Shown: piece by piece, positions 54,701 to 64,000 of the stretch
Numbering within the stretch: the stretch's first letter is position 1
Layout: each line of letters starts with the position of its first letter
NCBI GenBank assembly: GCA_019916065.1
Contig: CM034233.1
Span: 24,253,936 to 24,317,935 of the forward strand
Direction: 5' to 3'
Length of the DNA stretch: 64,000 bases
Source: Vitellaria paradoxa
Taxonomy: Eukaryota; Streptophyta; Magnoliopsida; Ericales; Sapotaceae
The notes under the pieces: generated by a model
What the model saw: the letters and a program-made list of their open reading frames with translations, nothing else
Told to the model about the DNA's origin: nothing
The model's database searches: none
Made by a program: the position numbers and the translations under genes

Positions 54701-56085
54701 TCATACTCGTTTAAAGTGGAGAAAATAAATAAGAATTTGTTAAAAATAAGAATTTTTGACATCCCTAACCCATGACTCACTTTATGAGGATAAAGTCTGA
54801 TCAATTTTCTCGCTTGGCATCAATGCACAAGATTGATATGTGCAGCATATGAATAAATTAGCCTGTCTATCGTAAACTTGTAATGTGAGTACCCGTTATA
54901 TAATTTACAACTAGGAAGTAAAAGTTTTCAATCATGTAAAGTTAAAAAAATAATACTAATAAGTGGAATGTATGATTTGACATTTACAAAAGGGCCGGTG
55001 ACATTTGGGAGAATCCAACGTAGAAGTAGAAATGAATAGCAACAAAAGGAAAGGAAAAGCTGAGGGCATTGTAGACCCCACCCATCATCGTTCTGTTTAT
55101 TTTGTATGGAAGCTAGCTTGGCTGAACAAGGTTGACTTTTCTTATTTATTTATTTAATTTTTTAATAATACAAATACCGCGTCAAGTAATTTTGTTACAA
55201 CATATCTTCTTTCTTCTTCTACTTAGCTACGTTTAGTTTGTTAAAAATAAAAAAAAATTCTCTAAAAAATTTTAAAAATCTTTAAAAGTTATTCACTTTT
55301 TATTTCATTACATGAATTACGAAACTACAACTTATCTCACTTTTTGTCACTTCAAATGCTTTTTTCGTGTTCAAAACAAAAAGAACTTTAACAAGAAAAT
55401 AATATTTCTCTCATGTAAAGTTGTCTATATCTAAATTACCCACCCAAAAAAAAAAAAAAAAAGTTGTCTACATCTAGAGCTAAAGCTGGTGTGGCAAAAA
55501 ATTAATATAAACTGGTAAACGTTACAATTTTATAGTTCGTATAATATGTAAAAAGTTCAAATTTTATAAAAATTTATAGAGATTTTTGGTGTTTTATTGA
55601 GTTCCAAATAGAGCCTAGTCTTTTGTAAATTTGCAATGATCAAAATGTTATTCATGAAAATGTATCTTCTATTGTGGCCATAACCTTCTTATTAAAAAAA
55701 AAAAAACTTTTAAGGCTTTGATTATTTTAATATACGCTTTTATTATGCTGCAAGAAAATGTATTTTAAACACATTTAACACATGAGTAAATGTGTTTCTA
55801 AAAAATATTTTACATTGAAATAAATGAAGTTTAAGTACTTTTCGATGCTAATTTTCTCAGCTGGGAATACTTAAATATATTGAAATTTCAATTATAAAAA
55901 TTTTAAAATTTAAAACTATTTTTCATGAAATTTTCATTTAGGACGTGATTGGTATGGTGTTAGAAAGGACTAAATGTTTGCCTTGTAGAATTTTTCCATT
56001 TTATTTATGTTTGGTACGGTTCATAAAAATTCAAACATGCCTATAATTTCTATTTTGAGAGATTAAATTTATTTTTTTATGGAAT
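51721..56085. other. Spacer with one hAT-like element and simple repeats
   Basis: No gene seen. (CA)n at 52875-52897. About 52427-52728 begins GAGTAAATTACACTTTATAC and returns in rough inverted order, possibly another MULE MITE, but the ends are unclear. MITE-like AT-rich repeats lie at about 53157-53350, 55228-55358 and 55487-55614. A GC-richer stretch at 54980-55130 has no readable exon. Confidence 0.4.
54153..54767. mobile_element. hAT-like MITE (615 bp)
   Basis: Terminal inverted repeats TAGGGATGTCAATA (left) and, reversed, TAGGGATGTCAAAA (right), identical over 12 bp. Inside the left end is CCATCTTCGTCCTCG, characteristic of 'GGGATGGCAATGGG' hAT MITEs. The flanking 8-mers do not match well, so no target duplication is claimed. 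Confidence 0.55.
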
Positions 56086-56119
56086 TAAAATCAAACCAAA
56101 CCAAATTAAGCCTTTCCCA

Positions 56120-57541
56120 CTAGGTATGGTCGGCTATATGGATTTGTAAACGCCAATTAGATCTATTTAGGGCCATATCCTCCGATAGATCTAGGTAGGT
56201 CAGGTCATGTTTAATAGTTTCTTTCCAACTTCTCTTAGGTCTTCCTCTACCTCTCCTACTCCTAGCAATCTCCATACTTTCACACCTTCTAACAAGTGCC
56301 TCCGCTGGACGCTTTCTAACATTGTCAAACCATCTTAATCGATTTTCTTTCATTTTATTTTCAATTGGTGTTATTCCTACCTTGCCCCTAATCTCCTCGT
56401 TCCTAATCATATCTTTCTTTGTAATCCCACACATCCACCTTAACATCCTCATCTCCGCAACTACCATCTTCTGACCATGATTATGCTTTATTGCCCAACA
56501 CTCTGATCCACATAGCAACGCTGGTCTAACTGCCACATTATAATACTTTCCTTTCACCTTAAGGGGGACTTTTTGGTCGCACAAGACTCCTGAAACACTC
56601 CTCCATTTGGTCCACCCGGCTTGAATCCTGTGACTTACATCAGCTTCAATCCCTCCATCTTGTTGCACCATAAATCCAAGGTACCTAAATTTATCTTTCT
56701 TCACAATTTTTTGTGTGTCTAAACTTACTTCTATATTACCCGTTATCCTACTTTGACTAAACTTACATTCCATATATTCTGTCTTGCATCGGCTTAGCCT
56801 AAACCCTTTTGTCTCTAACGTTTCCCGTCACAATTTTAGTTTAGCATTCACTAATTCTCTCGTCTCATCTACTAAAACAATATTATCTGTAAATAATATA
56901 CACCACGGCACCTCATCCTAAATATGTCTTGTAATCTCATCCATGACTAAAGCAAACAAGTACGGGCTTAACGTTGAGCCTTGATGTAAGCCAATTGTGA
57001 TAGGGAACTCGTTAGTCTCTCCATCAGTCGTCCGTATAGATTTCATGACTCTATCATACATGTCCTTTATCGCCTCAATATATGCGACACACGCTCATTT
57101 CTTTTCCAATACTCTCTATAGAATCTCCCTAGGAACTCGGTCATATGCATTTTCTAAATCGATGAACACCATATATAAATCTTTTTAACCTTTTCTATAC
57201 TGTTCCATTAACCTCCTCAAGAGAAAGATAGCTTCTATGGTTGATCTTCCAGGTATGAAACCAAATTAATTCTCTGAAACGTTTGTTATCCTTCTTAGTC
57301 TTCTCTCAACAACTCTCTCCTATAATTTCATCGTATGGCTCATCAATTTCATTCAGCGGTAATTCGCACAGTTCTGAATATCTCTTTTGTTCTTGTATAT
57401 GGGTATAAGGATACTTTTCCTCAATGCATTAGGCATCTTCTTACTCTTTAGCACTACATTAAAGAGTTTTATCAACCAACTTATGCCATCCTCTCCTAAG
57501 CACCTTCAAACCTCAATAGGGATACCATCTGACCCAACCGC
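56120..57541 (-). pseudogene. Reverse transcriptase domain of the RTE LINE, broken
   Basis: The domain starts KNGKAVGSDGIPIEV (57550-57509), then TGA replaces the Trp codon. Later parts include GFIPGRSTIEAIFLLRRL, DLYMVFIDLENAYDRVPREI, ITIGLHQGSTLSPYLFALVM and ILFTDNIVLVDE, in which the second catalytic Asp is Asn. After another TGA (56828) an uninterrupted stretch of 217 codons follows (56773-56120): MECKFSQSRITGNIEVSLDT, FRYLGFMVQQDGGIEADVSH, RPALLCGSECWAIKHNHGQK and EMRMLRWMCGITKKDMIRNE. Reverse transcriptase would copy element RNA at a nicked target; this copy cannot do so. Confidence 0.85.
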
Positions 57542-58182
57542 TTTCCCATTCTTTATCATTTTTAATATTTCTTTTACTTCTTTCCTACCGATTCTCTTAT
57601 AGAACATAAGATTTAATTCTTCCCTAAAAGTGATAAACTGCTCCAATTGTATGTCACTACTACTGCTTTCGTTAAATAACTTGTAGAAGTAGCTCTTCCA
57701 ACGCTCTTTTATCTCCTCTTCCTTTACTACTACATTTTCATCCTTATCCTTAATGCATTTAACTTGGTTTAAATCCTTGGTCCGTCTATCTCTGGATTTA
57801 GCAAGATTGAATATCTCTCTTTTGCCCTCCTTAGTGTCAAGTCTCCTATATAAATCCTCAAATGTCTTTGCCTTAGCCTCACTAACTGCTTTTTTTGTTT
57901 CTTTTTTAGATTCTCTATACCTCTCCAAGTTCACTTCATTTCGGTTGTTTTGCCAAGATTTAAAACACTCTCTTTTAACTCTTATCTTATCTTGGACGGT
58001 CTCGTTCCACCACCATGCCTCTTTCTGTGCCGGAGCACTCCATTTGGATTTTCATAAGACTTTTTTTCCTACCTTCCCTAATACACTTTGCTGCCTTATC
58101 CCACATAATATTTGCACTTTCATTTACCATCTAAACATCTTCCTCTAGTGCTCTTTTCCTGAATCTGGTTGCTTATCTTCTT

Positions 58183-58990
58183 TCAGTTCCACCATTTAGT
58201 CTTTGAGCATCTATACGACTTCTTTTTTCTAGTCCACCTTTGAAGCTGCATATTTATGACCAACAACTTATGTTGGGCAGTCAAGCTCTTCTCCGGTATA
58301 ATTTTACAATCTTTACAAGTTACGCGGTCTCTTTTCCTAGTTAAGAAGAAGTCAATCTGTGTTCTTGAGGAGCCACTCTTATAAGTCACCAAATATTCCT
58401 CTTTCTTCCTGAAAAAGGTGTTCGTCACCATGAGATCATAAGCCACTGCAAACTCCAAAATATCCTTCCTTTCTTCATTTCTATTACCGTAACCATATCC
58501 CCCATGTACTCCTATGTATCCATCTACGTCGCGTCCTATATGACCGTTCAAATCTCCTCCTATGAAAACCATCTCTCCTTGAGGTATCTCTAATAACATT
58601 CCTTCCAAGTCTTCCCAAAACTTCTCCTTATGTACATCTCCTAAGCCCACTTGGGGGCATAAGCACTAATTACGTTTACTATCTTTTCTCCTAACACTAA
58701 CTTAATTGCAATAATTCTATCTCCACAGCGTTTTATATTAACTATATCTTCCTTTACGTCTTTGCTTACTATTACGGCGACTCCATTTCTCGATCTATTA
58801 AGTCCCGTACACCATAACTTATACCCAGTCCTCTCAATCTATTTAACTTTCTGTCCCACCCACTTCGTCTCTTGCAAGCAAGCAATTGTAATTCTTCTCC
58901 TTTCCATTGTATCCACCACTTCTATAAGTTTTCCAGTTGAGCTCCCAATGTTCAAAGTACCTAATCTCAGCCTTCTATTTTGGACTAGCT
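58183..58990 (-). pseudogene. Endonuclease domain of the RTE LINE, broken
   Basis: APE-type fold in two readable pieces. The first (58990-58640) has TLNIGS and the catalytic Glu in LQETKW, then NGVAVIVSKDVKEDIV, VISAYAPKWA. A stop just after PKWA separates it from the second (58650-58183): GGDLNGHIGRDVDGYIGVHG, ILEFAVAYDLMVTNTFFRKK, SSRTQIDFFLTRKRD and LTAQHKLLVINMQ. The catalytic Asp-Asn pair (GDLNGH) and final His (QHKLL) are kept. The lesion list is point nonsense and small shifts. Confidence 0.8.
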
Positions 58991-59585
58991 TCCTTGCCCC
59001 CTCACTCGTCCAGGAAAGTATGAGGACCCTTGCCTATTTAACACTGCACTCAGGCGTCGATGCAGTGGTCCTTGTTTATTTAACACTGTACTCAGACCAT
59101 ACAACGCGTCGCTAAGTAAGGAACGCCCCCACGAAATCTCATTAGGTGTTAGAAAATTCATAAAAAAATTCGATAAAATTTTACATTGGATGTCGACTAC
59201 CTAACACAACTTTCCTCCTTTATTCGGGCTTGGGATCGGCTATGAAAAAAAACATAGGCGGAGTTAAAGATTAAAAAAATATTGCTATAATATTTACATT
59301 TTAATTTTTAATCTCTTACCAAAATATTGCTATGAAAGTTGAGATAAAATGTAATTTGAGTTACTTTTTGTTATTTGAAGTATAATCAACAAATAAAAAA
59401 AATAGAGATGAATAATGAAAATCCATTCGAACAGATCCGTTAGAATGGATTTTGATTATATGAATTTATTTATAAAGATTTGTAGAAATTTTATAAAAAT
59501 TTATGTAGTTTAAGATAAAACAAAAATTTGTAAAAATTTGTAGAGATTTTCGACAAAAAATTAAGCTTCAAACGCACTCATATAG

Positions 59586-59905
59586 GGTTTGTTTGTAGTG
59601 TTGAAAAAGTCTAAAAAGTTTTAAAAAATTCTATAATTGTACAACAAATTTTTTTCACCTTGAATTATGTAAATCTATATAAATCTGTGCAAATTTATAT
59701 ATCTATAAGTATTAACAAATTTTTACAAATTTCAATAATTTTTTTTACAAATTATAATAAAGTTTCTATAATTTTTAAAAGATTCTGACAAAAAAGGTTA
59801 AAAAATTTCTACCAAAATTCATTCAAACCGGATTATTTATTTCTAAAAAATATATTTTGGTGGTTGAATTTCAAATGCTAAAAAATTTTTTAAATCATAT
59901 TTTTT
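59586..59905 (-). mobile_element. Dispersed 400-500-bp repeat, copy 5 (reversed, partial)
   Basis: GGGTTTGTTTGTAGTGTTGA, ATCTATAAGTATTAACAAAT, TTTCAATAATTTTTTTTACA, ACCAAAATTCATTCAAACCG and TAAATCATATTTTTTACT, in the same reversed order as 29629-30030. It inserted or lies right behind the 5' end of the RTE LINE. Confidence 0.5.
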
Positions 59906-60741
59906 ACTAACTTTGGAGGTCTAACCGCCTTTAGTGGTAAGTTAAAGTTTCTCTCGAAAAAGAAGAAAAAATAGGAAAAAATAAATAAATAAACCCCTGA
60001 CATAAAAAATTAAACACAATGAGTTCATAACACCGTCAAATTATAGGAATTTTGTGAGTTTCCAAGTGGATCCTTTGTTCCCCACCCTCTGCAACTTTTC
60101 AATCAGTCCAAATCTGCCAAGGGTTATGCAAGTAAGACCAGCCAAATCAAGAGAACTATTGTTGACGAAGAAAATATTAAAAAGCTATATATTGACTGTG
60201 ATAAAAAAGAAAAAGAAGTCCCGCAATCAAAGGGCTGAGGTTGATTCCAGCTGTTAATATCCGAATGTGTCACAATCTCACAGATCACTTCGCCAGATCT
60301 CTTTTGGTACGAAGGCGTGATTATCTCTCCGCTTTGATAAGGTCTTTTCTCATCAATCATACAACCCAGAATAGGCTAGATGTAACTTTCAAAGTTAGGC
60401 ATTTTGCTTAATATGAAAAGGCAGAAGTTTTGGTGGGGGTGACCGTAAATAACGTTCCAACGAAACTCCGCCTAGATAAGGACGTGTTTGGCATAATAAT
60501 AATCCATTTGCCTAATGCGCGCAAGCAACTACAATCCAATTACATAAAGCACTTATCCGCCCCCATTAGACAACGACTTGTCGCTTGGTTCTTTCTTATG
60601 TGGAGCGTGAATCCAACTCATTGATATAAAGACGACTAAAATTCAAAAGTCTCTTCATCTCTTCCTGCCACTCAACAACTTTTTTCAAGAATGACGCTCC
60701 ACCCCCATTTTAGAGTAAAAATGCACGTGCTTTGCGTCAAT

Positions 60742-60773
<32 letters not shown>

Positions 60774-60840
60774 ACATCGATAATCAACTAAGATTTTAGT
60801 CTTTGTTAACATTACGAATTGGTAATTATTTTTGACCAAT
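59906..60840. other. Spacer left of the minisatellite
   Basis: No gene recognised. The segment 60021-60660 is less AT-rich than its surroundings and contains short open frames on both strands without family features. (AT)n at 60745-60771. Confidence 0.4.
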
Positions 60841-60916
60841 TCTCATACCATTAATAGAGAATAAAAGACAACCGGTACACGTTCAACTGATTCTCACACC
60901 AATTATCCAACTGAAG

Positions 60917-61168
60917 AACAAAACGACCCATCAGAAAATAGAAAGACGACCCAGTTTATATTTGACTGGTTCTTGTACCACTACCATTATCCAATGAGAG
61001 AACAAAACGACCCATCAGAAAATAGAAAGACGACCCAGTTTATATTTGACTGGTTCTTGTACCACTACCATTATCCAATGAGAGAACAAAACGACCCATC
61101 AGAGAATAGAAAGACGACCCAGTTTATATTTGACTGGTTCTTGTACCACTACCATTATCCAATGAGAG
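60917..61168. repeat. 84-bp minisatellite, 3 units plus flanking partial copies
   Basis: Unit starts at 60917, 61001 and 61085 (AACAAAACGACCCATCAGA..., ...TTTGACTGGTTCTTGTACCA, ...CCATTATCCAATGAGAG). Units differ by one or two bases; the third has GAGAATAG for GAAAATAG. A more diverged partial unit lies upstream (60845-60916: GAGAATAAAAGACAACCGGT, TTCAACTGATTCTCACACCA) and a partial unit downstream to about 61176. Since 84 is divisible by 3, one frame stays open and would encode a 28-residue repeat (MREQNDPSENRKTTQFIFDW...). I see no promoter or splice evidence that it is translated. Confidence 0.9.
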
Positions 61169-61354
61169 AATAAAAGACCTTCTCAGTGCACAAGGTTCTA
61201 TGTCCGCGGGGTCTTTACTTAGGGGTGTTTAAATAACAAAAACATGAAAAAAATTAATGTAAAAATGATATGTAACGAAATTTGATTGAAAGTAGTTAAT
61301 AATTTTTTGTAATTTCTTATAACTTTTAGTGAAATTTGATAAAACAAACAGCCC

Positions 61355-61470
61355 ATTAGAAAGGGTTAAATATACGCAATTTTCTACTAATAAGCTAGAG
61401 GCTATTTCTAGTGTATGAACCCAAGATCTTGCCGCTCTAATTAAAGAATCATAGGTTAAAAATATCAACA
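61355..61470 (-). mobile_element. Decayed SINE-like fragment
   Basis: On the minus strand: GAGCGGCAAGATCTTGGGTT, CATACACTAGAAATAGCCTC and TAGCTTATTAG. The string GATCTTGGGTTC(G)A... followed by AAACAGCCTCT-like sequence is typical just after the B-box of widespread plant SINEs. No clear A-box or target duplication. Confidence 0.4.
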
Positions 61471-61600
61471 GCCTGTACCAAGGAAATTTCGAAGAAATCA
61501 ATGAAGTAAAACATGAGAAATTTTAGCTTCTGGAAAACTGAAAGGTCTCCAACGTGTCATGGAAGAGAATTTTATGTCCTTCCAATATAACATCGTTGAA

Positions 61601-61846
61601 TCAAGCTGAGGAAGAGTCAGCTGATGAGTCGTCAGCAGCAGCAGCAGCAGCAGCAGCAGCTCTTTTCTTGGCGAAGTATTCTTCAGCACGGGCGAGGTTC
61701 TTAGCAACTGATGGCTTTACCCACTTCTTTCGCCCAGGAAGTACAGTCAAGGCACAGCCACTGGCCTCAAGCTTGTCCTTTGCTGAGGCTGAAAAGGCAC
61801 GGGCCTTGAAGTTCAGCTTCACACTCAATTCTCCATCACCAAGGAT
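61601..61846 (-). CDS. RPL15: Plastid ribosomal protein L15 (uL15c), last exon only
   Basis: The acceptor TTTCAG (to 61847) opens an exon of 81 codons plus stop TGA at 61603-61601. It reads ILGDGELSVKLNFKARAFSA, SAKDKLEASGCALTVLPGRK, KWVKPSVAKNLARAEEYFAK-KR and then a run of nine Ala and an Asp/Ser-rich end (DDSSADSSSA). GDGEL..K...KA..FS..A...LE..GG/C is the C-terminal signature of bacterial-type L15, and the KW(V/I)K.SV.KNLARA(D/E)EYFAKKRA extension is that of the nuclear-encoded chloroplast protein of the 50S subunit. The N-terminal two thirds (transit peptide, rRNA-binding Gly/Arg-rich part) are not found up to 64000, so the preceding intron exceeds 2.1 kb or this is a detached exon. The Ala run is encoded by an imperfect GCT repeat and may vary in length. 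Confidence 0.85.
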   Translation of the reverse strand: MLGDGELSVKLNFKARAFSASAKDKLEASGCALTVLPGRKKWVKPSVAKNLARAEEYFAKKRAAAAAAAAADDSSADSSSA

Positions 61847-62720
61847 CTGAAACAAAGAATTACATATTATAAATAAATAACAACACAACCTTTGATTTTA
61901 ACATTTCATTTTCCATGATGCCATACATTATCTTTTGCCACCTAATTTTATATATATATATATATATATCATTGTATCTAAGCTTTAAAAACCAAGTAAT
62001 GGACACTGATAGCAATTAGAAAGGTAGTTCTTTCTCTTTCCCTCCATTTCTCTTCCCTTGAAAATATCATAGTTACTTCCATGGTCATGGCAAATATGCA
62101 ACAATAACATGGCAGTGTAAAAGGAGAAAAGAAGCAAAAAATGAGATAAAAATTTGTTCCACAAAGGGAAAGGTCATATAAATCTCTTCCAATTGTTGTG
62201 ACTGGTCTTTCAGGGGCAATGTTCAATCAGCTAAATTTGAGTGGCCAGAAGTGCAATTAAGCAACTCAGGAGTTTATAGCAGCCTTCCAAAGGCAAAGGA
62301 GTTTCTAGACCACATGGATGCATTAAGATGAATGTCCATAAAACAACCTTTCACCGCGAAGGACCAAGGAAGAAAATGTTAAAATGGAAACTTGTGTGTT
62401 TTTACTAATCCATTTTCTTTTGTTCATATTATAGTCATCTACCCTCCTATAGCTTTCAAGACAAACGTGAAATTTTGTCTTGCTTTCCACCTCCCTTACC
62501 GTTGGATGGCTTTACTTTGGAAAGAGTAACTTGCCTAAGTTTCAAGGGGTGGTGCTACGAGGCTTGGTTCAAGATCTCAGGGACAGGTATAGTTCCTTCA
62601 CTTGATGCATGGTGCATCTTTTTCTTTAAATCTCACAATTTTTTCATGAAGACACAAATTAAATTGTAAAACCTACACGTGCACACAATATTCATAAGCA
62701 GGTAAAAGCGACTAGATTAA
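61847..62720 (-). other. Upstream intron of the L15c gene (inferred)
   Basis: No further exon is recognisable on the minus strand. (AT)n at 61951-61969. The pyrimidine tract preceding the acceptor is short. If the exon belongs to an intact gene, the whole stretch up to the window end is intron and carries the three repeat elements listed next. Confidence 0.4.
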
Positions 62721-63037
62721 GGGTCCGTTTGGGAAGAGTAGCCATTAGCCAAGGCTAATGGCTACTTCAACGGACTTTTTAACCCTCTTATATTTTAATC
62801 TTCTTTTAAACTTTCAAGGGTAAAAATGTCAATTTAACAAAAACAAATTAGCCACCTAAAAAAAAAAAGTCACTTTTTTTTCCTTCACAAACACAAAATT
62901 AGCTAGCTTTTTTTTAAATAGCTACTAGCCATTAGCCATTTTTTTTTCCTTCCCAAACACAAAATTAGCTAACTTTTTTTTTAGTTAGCTACTAGCCATT
63001 AGCCATTAGCCAATGCTAATTAATCCCAAACAAAGCG
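62721..63037. mobile_element. PIF/Harbinger-type MITE, 317 bp
   Basis: The left end GGGTCCGTTTGGGA and the reversed right end CGCTTTGTTTGGGA, with subterminal inverted AGCCATTAGCCA repeats on both sides and the 3-bp duplication TAA at 62718-62720 and 63038-63040. The inner region carries two copies of CC-ACAAAATTAGCTA. TIRs close to GGSYYYGTTTGG and a TAA/TTA duplication are typical for Harbinger MITEs. Confidence 0.7.
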
Positions 63038-63089
63038 TAAGATTCATCAGAAGCAAATAGGATAAAAATAATATATTTGAAAAAAAGTT

Positions 63090-63360
63090 GAGGTGGTACC
63101 CATAAAAGAAAAGGTTGACTAGGATGGTTTGGTCATGTTCAATGTAAACTTAGGAATGCACCGGTAAGGAAAAGTGAGTAAATCCAAATAAAAAGGGTAA
63201 AGAGAACAAAAGATAGATATAAAATTACTGAATTGAAATTGTTAAAAAATACCTAATATCATATAATCTCGTGAAAATCATAACCATGATATAAATGAAT
63301 GGAGAAAGAGGATTAATGTAGCCGACCCTAATTAATTTGGCAATAAGACTTTGTTGAGTT
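63090..63360 (+). mobile_element. RTE-clade LINE 3' fragment, strongly decayed
   Basis: GACTAGGATGGTTTGGTCATGT encodes RLRWFGHV-like sequence, followed by GCACCGGTAAGG (APVR-like) and, at 63317, GTAGCCGACCCTAATTAATTTGG and ACTTTGTTGAGTT, the 3' signature of another RTE subfamily. Length and sequence are too decayed for an open frame. Confidence 0.7.
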
Positions 63361-64000
63361 ACCCACATTCATTTTGTCTCCGTGAAAAAAAGCAACATAT
63401 ATCTGAGAGCCAGTTGTAAAAGACCCACACCACAAAAAACTAAGAATTATTAACAAACAAAAGATTTGACAACTCCACCTATTCAAGCCCTATCTACCAA
63501 CTATAAATCCCTCAATGAATTTTTCTGCCAAAACATACTCAGCCTACGAGACACCTCCATTACCAATATGAATAATAAGGGAGACAGTGGTTGACTTTGT
63601 CTCAAAAGCTCAGGACTTGAAAAAGCAAGCTGGAGACCCATTCAAAAACACTGGAAATTAACGTAATGAAATTATTTCATTATTAGTCATTACTGATTTT
63701 TCTTTTTCCTTTTTTTGCTAATAACTGTGCATTTTTGGTTATTTATTTTGAGTTTGAAATGATTGTGTATTTTTCTCTTACCGTATTTGCATGTTTTAAT
63801 GTTCACTGTGCTTATGGATAAATAAAAATTAAATAATTAAGTTATTTCGTGGTACTTGAAATAGCTTATTCATACATTTTCCCTTGAGAAAACAAGATGA
63901 AAGGAAAGTTAAAAACTAGTGCAATTTTCCTTAGAAAAAGCTTTCCATAATAAATTTCCATCAAAACAGAGTTATACAATGGCAATAGCTTTCAAAAATA
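63361..64000. other. Right edge: L1 fragment and spacer
   Basis: Apart from the L1 reverse transcriptase piece at 63480-63655 (listed separately), the remainder to 64000 is AT-rich with no gene, exon or delimited element visible. Confidence 0.45.
63480..63655 (-). pseudogene. L1-type LINE reverse transcriptase fragment
   Basis: On the minus strand VFLNGSPACFFKS, then after a shift LRQSQPLSPLLFILVMEVSRR, then GFIVGR-like sequence. This is the plant L1 pattern (V-INGxPxGFFxSSRGLRQGDPLSPLLFxLVMExLSR) just upstream of the catalytic box, with GD changed to SQ and several frameshifts. A relic with no visible ends. Confidence 0.7.

Larger units (their letters stand above)
56091..59250 (-). mobile_element. 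RTE-clade LINE, nearly full length, inactive
   Basis: About 3.16 kb on the minus strand. A 5' leader (AAGCCCGAATAAAGGAGG near 59225) precedes an apurinic endonuclease domain (RLRLGTLNIGSSTGKLIEVV, IACLQETKWVGQK near 58975-58855; GGDLNGHIG, GYGYGNRNEER, SGSSRTQIDFFLTRK later), then a reverse transcriptase domain and a C-terminal region, then the 3' signature GCCGACCATACCTAGTGGGA and the tail TTTGGTTTGGTTTGATTTT. Stops interrupt it at 57506-57508, 57266-57268 and 56828-56830, among others. The catalytic box is FTDN instead of FADD (56893-56882). No clear target duplication was found. Relatives in the window: 17460, 12615, 63090. Confidence 0.9.

Noticed and set aside
57753..58148. Plus-strand frame of 131 codons inside the RTE LINE
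   Set aside because: Complement of the LINE coding strand; it has no motif of its own.
56060..59275. Target duplication agattaaa around the RTE LINE
   Set aside because: The 8-mer lies about 24-30 bp outside the recognisable ends on both sides and is simple AT-rich sequence.
1..64000. CRISPR arrays, bacterial operons, riboswitches, organellar gene clusters
   Set aside because: Nothing in the window fits; it is plant nuclear sequence throughout. The tandem array at 60917 has no spacers.

Overview
This is nuclear DNA from a flowering plant, most likely a dicot. The evidence is an intron-containing RBCS gene with a plastid transit peptide, other split genes with plant families and plant splice sites, very AT-rich spacers, and dense plant-type transposable elements: MULE, hAT and Harbinger MITEs, RTE and L1 LINEs, tRNA-derived SINEs and a Ty3/gypsy-type LTR element. 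I cannot name the species from the sequence alone.

Genes. Five host genes can be supported. (1) The first two exons of a DUF1218 membrane protein gene, minus strand, 442-2885, running off the left edge. (2) A complete RBCS gene (Rubisco small subunit, 182 aa, 3 exons), plus strand, 10255-11965, with an I-box/G-box/I-box light-response array and a TATA box. (3) A small intronless gene for an unrecognised 132-aa protein, minus strand, 13947-14345, with its own TATA and G-box. (4) A three-exon gene for a 187-aa plant-specific protein of unknown function, minus strand, 21707-22969, with a probable 5'-UTR intron and a TATA box near 24105. (5) The last exon of the plastid ribosomal protein L15 gene, minus strand, 61601-61846, whose other exons must lie beyond the right edge. 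RBCS, L15c and possibly the protein captured at 34023-34820 are plastid proteins; otherwise the genes show no functional clustering.

Mobile DNA. Between about 24.3 and 61 kb there is almost no host gene. The most interesting part is 33.7-37.5 kb, where two gene-carrying MULE-like transposons (Pack-MULE type) lie 318 bp apart. The first has about 235-bp terminal inverted repeats around a decayed but frameshift-free 265-codon reading frame that resembles a plastid-targeted protein. The second has about 100-bp inverted repeats, a near-perfect target duplication, a piece of one membrane-protein-like gene, and two tandem 642-bp copies of the 5' end of a receptor-like kinase gene. Other notable elements are a three-LTR gypsy-type element with two primer-binding sites and unrecognised cargo (48123-51408), a nearly full-length but dead RTE LINE (56091-59250) with three truncated relatives, a GC-rich SINE with a 19-bp target duplication (5828-6089), and MITEs with recognisable target duplications (17043, 19667, 62721).

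The rest is AT-rich spacer carrying many small, diverged MITE-like repeats with termini resembling GTGTTTGG, microsatellites, an 84-bp minisatellite in a 28-codon reading frame (60917-61168), and homopolymer pairs of C-run followed by A-run.
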